DNA of 12,924 nt from Desulfobulbaceae bacterium (lineage in GTDB: Bacteria; Desulfobacterota; Desulfobulbia; Desulfobulbales; Desulfobulbaceae): positions 1 to 12,924 of the forward strand of contig DAOVTM010000061.1 in the NCBI GenBank assembly GCA_030633145.1. The letters are read 5' to 3'. The translations under genes were made by a program, and so were the position numbers. Positions 7,640-12,924 of this stretch are shown here, in pieces. The number at the start of each line of letters is the position of its first letter. Within the stretch, counting starts at the first letter, position 1. The notes below the pieces were generated by a model. It was given only the letters and a program-made list of their open reading frames with translations, was not told the origin of the DNA and searched no databases.

Positions 7640-8137
7640 GCCTTACATACTCCTATTATCTATTATCCGTTTCTGATAATGATCAAATATTGTTTTTCAA
7701 ACCAAGCATGAGTAGGCTCTTGATATAGTTTTCCATGCGAGGGAAAGCGAAGTTCGTTTCAACGGGGTAGGTTGTGATGGTTTTTACGGGAAATAAGTTC
7801 CTATGTACCTTTTATGTCTTGACCGTACAGCTTCTCAACAGTTTGCACCCGCATAAAAACATTCAGTAACCTGAGCCGAGCTGGTCTCACACCTGGAAAC
7901 ATGAGCCAGGTTTTGCAGGACAAGGATATTACAGGTAAGGAAGTACGTACGCCGGTACAGCGTGCCGCAGGCGAAGGAAGGGGTTGGAGCGGTTGATGTC
8001 CCCAGCGGATGGACACCGGACAGAAAGAATGGTGCGCAGATTAAGATAGTACGTTCCAGCGAGTAAGAGGAGGCATGATGAATCACGAAAAACTTTGCGA
8101 AACCTATTCCCTCACACTCCAGCACCCGGGTTGTGAC
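7640..8137. other. Gap without a recognised gene; contains one short plus-strand ORF with a good ribosome binding site
   Basis: No family was recognised on either strand. The minus-strand frame 7835-8125 has no membrane, motif or start-site support and is probably a shadow. On the plus strand AAGAGGAGG (8065-8073) precedes ATGATG at 8075, giving a 38-residue ORF ending at 8191 (MMNHEKLCETYSLTLQHP at its start) that overlaps the 3' end of the neighbouring DUF1566 gene in antisense. This could be the truncated beginning of a lost gene, for example of a retroelement or transposon, but nothing identifies it. ACCTGG/CCAGGT (around 7890-7915) is a weak hairpin. Confidence 0.4.
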
Positions 8138-8632
8138 TCAGGGTTTTTTCGACAGAATTGCTGGATAAAAGAGAATCCAGTTAAAAAATGAAGCACGTAC
8201 GCAACGGGCATAATAACTATTGCTCTTATTGCAAACACTGACATTGCCATTGTTGAAATTCAGTCTCCAGGCATTGCTGGTAAGATTCGCATTGGTGGTA
8301 GCCGACCAGTAAAACGACGACTGACACGAAAAAAATAGATCAATGGCTGGGGTATATCTGTTCAAGTCAACTATGGAGTCAAGTTCACGCAGGTCTGGCA
8401 GACGCCAGTCATCATGTCTCCCCAAGGTCAGTCCTTCACAATAGGCAAGGGCATTCTCCCAATTTCGGGTTGTACTGTCACCCGCCTTTTGCCATTCCAA
8501 TCCGGTGGCAGTGTCCATGACAGTGTCTCCATTATCAGTGTATGGCCCAAGTGCGTACGCAGAAGCCATACTCATCAAAAGAAGCAACAGCCAAGCCGCA
8601 TTGACAACCAATACTCTGTTCAAGTGGTTCAT
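8138..8632 (-). CDS. Secreted DUF1566 (Lcl_C) domain protein, single type-1 domain, aberrant C-terminus
   Basis: Start chosen at ATG 8632, where GGAG sits 7 bases upstream and a signal peptide follows at once (MNHLNRVLVVNAAWLLLLL, cleavage after SAYA about residue 27). An upstream in-frame ATG at 8755 would bury the signal behind 41 polar residues. The mature protein is one DUF1566 domain: TATGLEWQ, ENALAYCEGL, DDWRLPDLREL, FYWSATTNANLTSNAW, YYARCVRA. The Legionella Lcl C-terminal domain of this family binds host glycosaminoglycans, so a surface or secreted binding role is plausible. The domain normally stops right after RCVRAG, but here it continues into a hydrophobic tail, SFFNWILFYPAILSKKP. 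It is the last gene of a three-gene tandem set. Confidence 0.82.
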   Translation of the reverse strand: MNHLNRVLVVNAAWLLLLLMSMASAYALGPYTDNGDTVMDTATGLEWQKAGDSTTRNWENALAYCEGLTLGRHDDWRLPDLRELDSIVDLNRYTPAIDLFFSCQSSFYWSATTNANLTSNAWRLNFNNGNVSVCNKSNSYYARCVRASFFNWILFYPAILSKKP

Positions 8633-8792
8633 CGTATTTCTCCGAAATTCACTCTTTCCGTCCTTGTCTTCAAGCACCATGATTTCCCAGGGTGAATTTA
8701 TGATAGCCAATGCCATCATTTCCTTAAAATTGGGGTTATGATCATATCGAACCATGAAAAAAAATCAAATATCCAAAGAGACAAATCACCTT

Positions 8793-10031
8793 TTATAATC
8801 CGGCGCGAACGCAACGAACATAATAACTATTACTCTTGTAATGAGCACTGTCATAGCCATTGTAGAAATGCAGATACCAGGCACTGCTCGTGATATTTGC
8901 GTAGGTGCGATCCGACCAGTAACTCGACGACTGACACGTAAACACCGGATGAATGCTGCCATAATCGGCTATGGAGCGTAACTCAAATCGTGACGGCAAC
9001 CGCCAGTCATCATCCCCTTCATAGGATAAGTTGGCGCAGTAGTCAAGCGCATCCTGCCAGTTAATCAGGTCTGAAGAGTTTATATTGCCGCTGATATCCG
9101 TATCTGCGGTGTTCTGCTGCCACATCAGGCCAGTGTTTGTATCGGTGACCGTGCCGTTGCCATGATCAAGATAGGCCAGGGCTGAATCGCTATAATTTGT
9201 GTCTTGTCCGTAAAAGGACTCGCCTGGTACGGGACAGGGATCAATGACAGTTCCGCCACCATCGTAACAGGTCGTCTGCCCGGTATCGGGCAGCGGATTC
9301 CAGTCGCCGGCCTTGCTAAAGGCGGCAGTACAGATTTTGGCACTGTCCATGGTTACGGTTATGATCAGCCCTGTGCCAGAACAGTCTCCGCTCCAGCCGG
9401 TGAAGATGGAACCAGATCCCGCCAGCGCAGTCAGAGTAACTGTGCTGCCCGGAAGAAACCCCATTGCACAGTTTATGGTGCAGGTCTCATCGGGCTGGTT
9501 GATGTTCACAGCTCCGCTGCCGCTGCCGTCCAAAATAATCGAAAGGTCAAAGGTTCCACTGGATAGTCCGGCACGAACGCAACGAACATACAAATTAGTG
9601 GTCTTTTTGGAACCAGCGACCGAGCCAGAATAAAAACCCAGAATCCAAGCACGGCTCGTGCTATACGCATAGGTGGTAGCCGACCAGTAATACTCTGGTC
9701 TGCTGGAAAATACCCCGTCAATGGCCGGAAAATAGCTGGAAAAATCAACAATGGAGGACAGTTCCCGCCGACTGGGCAACCGCCAGTCATCATAATATGA
9801 CAGGGTCAACCCCTCGCAATAGGCTAAGGCACTCTCCCAGGTTCGGAGTGTGCCGTCATCACTGTGCTGCCACTCCAGACCTGTACCGTCATCCAGAACT
9901 GTTCCGAATAAATTCTTTTGGTATGGCCCGATGGCATGGGCCGAATTGGCTGGCAACAAGAACAGGAACAGGAACATGGTGACAAACAAAATCCTCTGCC
10001 ACTGTTTCATTCTCTTCTCCATTGGTATCAT
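8793..10031 (-). CDS. Secreted two-domain DUF1566 (Lcl_C) protein with a central InlB-like B-repeat
   Basis: 412 residues. A signal peptide ends at SAHA (33); translation may start at 10031, or at 10010 (MKQWQRILF), which also has GGAG upstream. Domain 1 (about 34-156) is DUF1566 type 1: GTGLEWQ, DDWRLPSRRELSS, YYWSATTYAYSTSRAW, YVRCVRAGL. Residues 161-240 form a divergent InlB B-repeat (GSGSGAVN, FTGWSGDCSGTG, TAAFSKAG) with Cys184, 188, 217 and 234. Domain 2 (about 243-412) is DUF1566 type 2: DWNPLPDTGQTTCYD, GNGTVTDTNTGLMWQQ, DDWRLPSRFELRS, YWSDRTYANITSSAW, YVRCVRAGL. Domain 2 contains DTDISGNINSSD (310-321), spaced like a calcium-binding EF-hand or dockerin loop. The family suggests extracellular ligand binding; the ligand is unknown. 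The repeat probably acts as a stalk. Confidence 0.87.
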   Translation of the reverse strand: MIPMEKRMKQWQRILFVTMFLFLFLLPANSAHAIGPYQKNLFGTVLDDGTGLEWQHSDDGTLRTWESALAYCEGLTLSYYDDWRLPSRRELSSIVDFSSYFPAIDGVFSSRPEYYWSATTYAYSTSRAWILGFYSGSVAGSKKTTNLYVRCVRAGLSSGTFDLSIILDGSGSGAVNINQPDETCTINCAMGFLPGSTVTLTALAGSGSIFTGWSGDCSGTGLIITVTMDSAKICTAAFSKAGDWNPLPDTGQTTCYDGGGTVIDPCPVPGESFYGQDTNYSDSALAYLDHGNGTVTDTNTGLMWQQNTADTDISGNINSSDLINWQDALDYCANLSYEGDDDWRLPSRFELRSIADYGSIHPVFTCQSSSYWSDRTYANITSSAWYLHFYNGYDSAHYKSNSYYVRCVRAGL

Positions 10032-10099
10032 TGAATCTCCATCCCGAACCGAGCCTGTTCAGGGGTTAAGAATAAATAAGCAAAGTATCAAACTACCAG

Positions 10100-10708
10100 T
10101 TATAGTCCGGTACGAATACAACGAACATATAAACTATCGGACTTTAGGGCAGCAACACTACGGCCAGTGTCAAAATCCTGTCCCCAGGCATTGGCCGTGT
10201 TAGCTGCTGCGAGGGAAGTAGCCGACCAGTAAATCGACGAATTGCAGGAAAAAACCCGGTCAATGGCCGGATTATAGCGATCTGATTCAACAAGGGATCG
10301 CAACTCAAATATCTCAGGCAAATGCCAGTTGTTATGGCCCGCAAAGAAGAGGTTGGCGCAGTAGTCAAGCGCATCCTGCCAAGGGAGCTGGTCTGAAGAA
10401 TTTACACTTCCGTTGTAATCAGTATCCGCTGTGTTCTGCTGCCAGACCAGACCTGTGTTGCTGTCCGTGACTGTGCCGTTGCCATTATCGGTAAAAAACA
10501 TGGCCAGACCGCTGTATTGGCCATCTTGTCCGTACAAGGGCTGACCGATCTCAGGGCAGGGTTCAAGGATATTCCCGGCAGTATCATAACAGGTGGTCTG
10601 GCCGCTGTCGGGCAACGGGTTCCAGTCCACTGCCTGGACAGATATCGGCAACAGGGAAAAAACTGCTGCCGCACATACTAATGCGTACCTTTTTATCTGG
10701 ATCATCAT
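10100..10708 (-). CDS. Secreted DUF1566 (Lcl_C) domain protein, single type-2 domain
   Basis: 202 residues. A signal peptide (about 1-26, ending ISVQA) precedes DWNPLPDSGQTTCYD, DNGNGTVTDSNTGLVWQQ, WQDALDYCANL, WHLPEIFELRS, YWSATSLAAANTANAWGQ and YVRCIRTGL. The whole mature part aligns with domain 2 of the neighbouring 412-residue protein, so the two are paralogues. DTDYNGSVNSSD (95-106) has Asp1, Asp3, Asn5, Gly6, Val8, Asn9 and Asp12 spacing, a good dockerin/EF-hand-like calcium loop. The usual DDWRLP has become NNWHLP. There is no clear ribosome binding site. It is first in the tandem set; its upstream region runs into the inverted-repeat element 56 bases before the start codon. Confidence 0.85.
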   Translation of the reverse strand: MMIQIKRYALVCAAAVFSLLPISVQAVDWNPLPDSGQTTCYDTAGNILEPCPEIGQPLYGQDGQYSGLAMFFTDNGNGTVTDSNTGLVWQQNTADTDYNGSVNSSDQLPWQDALDYCANLFFAGHNNWHLPEIFELRSLVESDRYNPAIDRVFSCNSSIYWSATSLAAANTANAWGQDFDTGRSVAALKSDSLYVRCIRTGL

Positions 10709-10763
10709 GGCTTGTTATCTATGAGGTTTGGTGGATTAAGAAGGGGATGCTATATAAAAAAAA

Positions 10764-10936
10764 TGGCATCCTTCATATTGGTGCAAAAGTAGTTGACACT
10801 TTCGAGGTTGTAACCACTTTTGGTGCATAAAATGCACCCTACAAAGTTCCGTTTATGCAACAATGTAGGGTGCGTTTTACGCACCGGCACGAATTATTTG
10901 ATGAAAAAAGTGTCAAATAGCAAATGAAGGATGCCA
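10764..10936. mobile_element. MITE-like inverted-repeat element, copy 2, with a nested repeat
   Basis: TGGCATCCTTCAT (10764-10776) and ATGAAGGATGCCA (10924-10936) are perfect 13-bp terminal inverted repeats. Inner copies of TTGACACTTT (10793-10802, and its complement near 10909) extend the symmetry. The left end matches copy 1 (6970-7027) over GGCATCCTTCATATTG, AAAGTAGT and TTCGA. The 173-bp length against 58 bp is partly due to a separate repeat at 10822-10885. The flanks are A-rich, so a target duplication cannot be told apart from the A-tracts. It encodes nothing. Confidence 0.65.
10822..10885. repeat. Nested element with 22-bp inverted ends, each end itself a hairpin
   Basis: The left arm 10822-10843 and the complement of the right arm 10864-10885 match at 20 of 22 bases. 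Each arm contains its own perfect hairpin: GGTGCAT-AAA-ATGCACC on the left and GGTGCGT-TTT-ACGCACC on the right, and CTACA/TGTAG pair across a 20-base centre. The two mismatches between the arms fall on paired positions within each hairpin, so both hairpins stay intact. Confidence 0.65.
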
Positions 10937-11086
10937 AAAAAGTCTTATTTTTTTTCATAATTTTTAAATATACCCATCCACCGTAAATGTCAAGAATTAT
11001 CTGGAATAACATCACCCTTGTTAGTACGCTCCAGGTAAGAGATCCTGCGAGACTCCGTCAGTGGGAACGAGGAAAAAATGTTTACT

Positions 11087-11116
11087 CTGACTCCCAGGCT
11101 CCAGCCAGGGAGTCAG
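11087..11116. repeat. Strong hairpin in the 10937-11200 intergenic region
   Basis: CTGACTCCC and GGGAGTCAG form a 9-bp stem, then an A/A mismatch, then GGC/GCC closed by the tetraloop TCCA. There is no U-tract on either side, so it is not a typical terminator. It follows GTGGGAACGAGG, a motif that often accompanies dispersed repeats. The rest of 10937-11200 holds no gene. Confidence 0.45.
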
Positions 11117-11165
11117 GGGGAATATCGAAACGAGTCAATCGAAAAATGAAAAATTCCTAATATTC

Positions 11166-11194
11166 TTGCTCTTTCCCGCTTGAAAACGTATTGT
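11166..11194 (+). promoter_or_regulatory. Possible promoter of the Rpn nuclease gene
   Basis: TTGCTC (11166-11171) and TATTGT (11189-11194) are separated by 17 bases. The start codon ATG at 11201 begins 7 bases after the -10 box, and there is no ribosome binding site before it, so the transcript might be leaderless. Confidence 0.25.
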
Positions 11195-11200
11195 TAATCT

Positions 11201-12160
11201 ATGAGTACAGTTATCAATCCGCACGACAGCTTTTTCCGCGAGACCTTTGGCCGTAAAGAGATTGCCGCGAGTTTTCTCAGGGAGTATCTACCGGAAGGGA
11301 TTGCGTGCCAGCTTGACATGAAATCACTGGCTCTGGTAAAAGACTCGTATGTGGACAAGGAGTTACAGCATCATTTTTCTGATCTGCTCTATTCGGTTCA
11401 GCACCGCCAGGGCAGGATGTACCTCTATTTTCTCTTTGAGCATAAAAGTTCACCCGACCCCTGGATCGGATTACAGTTACTGCGCTACCAGGTGAAAATA
11501 TGGGAACAACACCGGAAACAGCATCCAAAAGAAAAAAAACTGCCAGCCATAGTGCCGCTGGTACTGTACCATGGGCGGCAACAATGGCGGGTATCCCAAA
11601 GATTCAGGCCGCTTATTGAACCGGACAGCAACGATCTTGACCAGTTTATTCCCGATTTCAGCTATCAGCTCCTGGATCTCTCCACAATGTCGGATGATCA
11701 GGTCAGGGGGGAGGTTCTCGAACGGATAACGCTCCTGCTTCTGAAACATATTTTCAACCCTGCTCTTGGGAATAAATTACCGGAAATTTTGACCTTGCTG
11801 CAGGAAGTTGATGCAAAACAGGATGTATTGGAAATTCTGGAGGTCTTATTGCGTTACGTTGTCAAGGCAACCAGCAAATTTGATGAAACTGAGATCAAGG
11901 ACATCTTGAAAAAGAGCTTTATTGAGGAGGATGTAATGCAGGATTTTATAGACAAATATGTTGAACTGGGTGTGCAGCAGGGGATGCAGCAGGGGATGCA
12001 GCAAGGACAGGGAAAAATGCTGACAGCCCAGCTTACCCATCGTTTTGGCACCCTGCCTGACTGGGTAACCCAAAAAATTGCTGAGGCGGAAGCTGGTGCT
12101 TTAGAGAAGTGGAGCCTCAATATATTCTCTGCTTCCTCAATGAATGAAGTGTTTCATTAA
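11201..12160 (+). CDS. Rpn family PD-(D/E)XK nuclease / putative transposase with DUF4351 C-terminus
   Basis: 319 residues. The N-terminal Rpn (Transposase_31, PF04754) domain opens with NPHDSFFRETFGRKEIAASF; the nuclease core shows Asp61 in SDLLYSV and Glu80-x-Lys82 in FLFEHKS, followed by WIGLQLLRYQVKIWEQ and PAIVPLVLYHG. Relatives promote recombination through DNA cleavage in Escherichia coli and are often multicopy. Residues 258-271 hold the repeat QQGMQQGMQQGQG, a hinge to the C-terminal DUF4351-like segment (LTAQLTHRFGTLPDW through WSLNIFSASSMNEVF). The catalytic residues are intact. It is the only complete plus-strand gene here and lacks a clear ribosome binding site, which fits mobile, weakly expressed DNA. 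Its exact substrate is unknown. Confidence 0.9.
   Translation: MSTVINPHDSFFRETFGRKEIAASFLREYLPEGIACQLDMKSLALVKDSYVDKELQHHFSDLLYSVQHRQGRMYLYFLFEHKSSPDPWIGLQLLRYQVKIWEQHRKQHPKEKKLPAIVPLVLYHGRQQWRVSQRFRPLIEPDSNDLDQFIPDFSYQLLDLSTMSDDQVRGEVLERITLLLLKHIFNPALGNKLPEILTLLQEVDAKQDVLEILEVLLRYVVKATSKFDETEIKDILKKSFIEEDVMQDFIDKYVELGVQQGMQQGMQQGQGKMLTAQLTHRFGTLPDWVTQKIAEAEAGALEKWSLNIFSASSMNEVFH
11975..12010 (+). repeat. In-frame 12-bp tandem repeat within the Rpn gene
   Basis: CAGCAGGGGATG occurs twice exactly (11975-11986, 11987-11998), followed by a diverged third unit, CAGCAAGGACAG. Each unit encodes Gln-Gln-Gly-Met or close to it. Gain or loss of a unit keeps the frame and only changes the hinge length. 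Confidence 0.8.
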
Positions 12161-12402
12161 AGTAAGGGAGATGGAAAAAAATAATCATCCAATTACATGG
12201 AACATGATGCCGTGTGGTCAAAAACAGTCTCAAGTAAGAGCAATTCCCACAAAAACTTTAGTTTTCCGATCCTTCGAGACTATATGTATGAAACTGTTAG
12301 GAATTACACCCAGTACCAGGCATTTTTATCGATAATTGAACACACCATTACTTTCACGATGTTACAACCTGACAAATAGATGCTATGGAAAATCGAAAAT
12401 AA

Positions 12403-12924
12403 TTACCTGAAATAGCCAGGCGAAATAGTCAAAAACCATTTCTCTAACGAGGGCATACGCTCAACAAATTTATTATATTTTTCCATAGACTCTTTGCATA
12501 CTGTTACTCCTGTTTGATACACTTGCTCAGTCAATTTGACAAACGGCTTTTTGCTATTATACGTCATACTCTCGGCAAATTTGATAGTTGTTTCAACGGT
12601 ATCCATAATATCTCCACAAATATGATTCTCATACACACCCCACACTCGTTCTACAGGATTGTATTTACTATGGTAAGGAGGGTAATATGCCAATTTTATT
12701 GTTATATGATACAGACCGGCAAACTCGACAAGCCTTTTTATGAACTGTGTCCTCGAACTGCTGTTTTCCATACCGTTATCAGCATTAATTATTAGAGCCT
12801 CAACGCCGTATTTGTTTTGAATTTCACGCCAAATTTTCTCTAACTGATCAACTATAAAGTCGCTGCTTGCGTATCCTGGTGTAAAAAAAAGATAAAAATC
12901 ATCATATTCAGGTAGGAAGAAACC
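12403..12924 (-). CDS. ISAzo13-family transposase, C-terminal part; 5' end outside window
   Basis: 173 codons are visible, open to the right edge and ending in TAA at 12405-12403. The sequence has the ISAzo13 pattern GFFLPEYDDFYLFFT, INADNGMENSSSRTQF (second catalytic Asp), LAYYPPYHSKYNPVERVWG (catalytic Glu), DTVETTIKFAESMT and LEKWFLTISPGYF. It is a DDE transposase that cuts and joins insertion sequence ends; the first catalytic Asp lies beyond the window. The visible part is intact with no frameshift. An apparent start at ATG 12771 is internal. The terminal repeat of the element should lie just left of 12403, but without the other end I cannot define it. The 12161-12402 gap holds no convincing gene. 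Confidence 0.9.
   Translation of the reverse strand, partial: GFFLPEYDDFYLFFTPGYASSDFIVDQLEKIWREIQNKYGVEALIINADNGMENSSSRTQFIKRLVEFAGLYHITIKLAYYPPYHSKYNPVERVWGVYENHICGDIMDTVETTIKFAESMTYNSKKPFVKLTEQVYQTGVTVCKESMEKYNKFVERMPSLEKWFLTISPGYFR

Noticed and set aside
7801..8125. Overlapping minus-strand frames of 71 and 96 codons
   Set aside because: No ribosome binding site, no recognisable family, and two overlapping frames of similar quality; kept only as part of the unexplained gap.
8633..8755. 41-codon N-terminal extension of the 8138-8632 gene
   Set aside because: Polar sequence ahead of a clear signal peptide; the ATG at 8632 has a good GGAG and matches the paralogues' starts.
9204..9566. 120-codon plus-strand frame inside the two-domain DUF1566 gene
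   Set aside because: Antisense to a well-supported secreted protein, without its own start signals.
5171..11060. GAGACTCCGTC shared at about 5174 and about 11049 as a possible dispersed repeat
   Set aside because: Only 11 bases match and the flanks do not align; chance is a sufficient explanation.
12197..12379. 60-codon plus-strand frame beginning MEHDAVWSKTV
   Set aside because: No ribosome binding site, no family recognised, and short AT-rich context; could be a remnant but not supported as a gene.
1..12924. CRISPR array, tRNA or rRNA genes
   Set aside because: No regularly spaced repeats, no cloverleaf-like segment and no rRNA-like stretch were seen on reading the window.

Overview
The window reads as a contig from a sulfur-cycling Desulfobacterota bacterium of the Desulfobulbales type, possibly a cable-bacterium relative. 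This is inferred from the Wood-Ljungdahl genes, the moderate base composition and the accessory content (DUF1566 proteins, Rpn/DUF4351 nuclease, ISAzo13 transposase, small inverted-repeat elements). No rRNA or tRNA gene was seen, so the taxonomy is not proven.

Left third (1-5200, minus strand): a C1/acetyl-CoA pathway operon transcribed leftwards in the order folD, cooS, then a long open frame that starts as methylenetetrahydrofolate reductase (MTHFR) and runs without a stop, through a Thr/Val linker and an Ala/Glu/Lys-rich helical stretch, into the start of the CODH/ACS corrinoid protein small (delta) subunit AcsD/CdhD, which leaves the window. Together these interconvert methylene-, methenyl- and formyl-tetrahydrofolate, reduce methylene- to methyl-tetrahydrofolate, interconvert CO and CO2, and hand the methyl group to the corrinoid protein. 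The folD leader holds two tight palindromes that look like operators.

Middle (5371-6783, minus strand): a two-gene unit, a DUF2058 (YaiL-like) protein followed 15 bases later by a radical SAM protein with extra cysteine clusters.

Accessory segment (about 6970-10936): two related inverted-repeat elements (MITE-like, shared ends GCATCCTTCAT) bracket a wrecked CNT nucleoside transporter gene with a large internal deletion, about 500 bases without a recognisable gene, and a tandem set of three secreted DUF1566 (Lcl_C) proteins. The largest looks like a fusion of the domain types in its two neighbours. The type-2 domains carry a dockerin/EF-hand-like calcium loop, and the C-terminal domain shows hypervariable positions at AAY codons, recalling the targets of diversity-generating retroelements. 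No reverse transcriptase or template repeat lies in the window. The right-hand inverted-repeat element is itself interrupted by a nested double-hairpin repeat.

Right end (10937-12924): an intergenic hairpin, an Rpn-family PD-(D/E)XK nuclease with an in-frame 12-bp repeat and a DUF4351 tail (plus strand), and the C-terminal part of an ISAzo13-family transposase entering from the right edge (minus strand).
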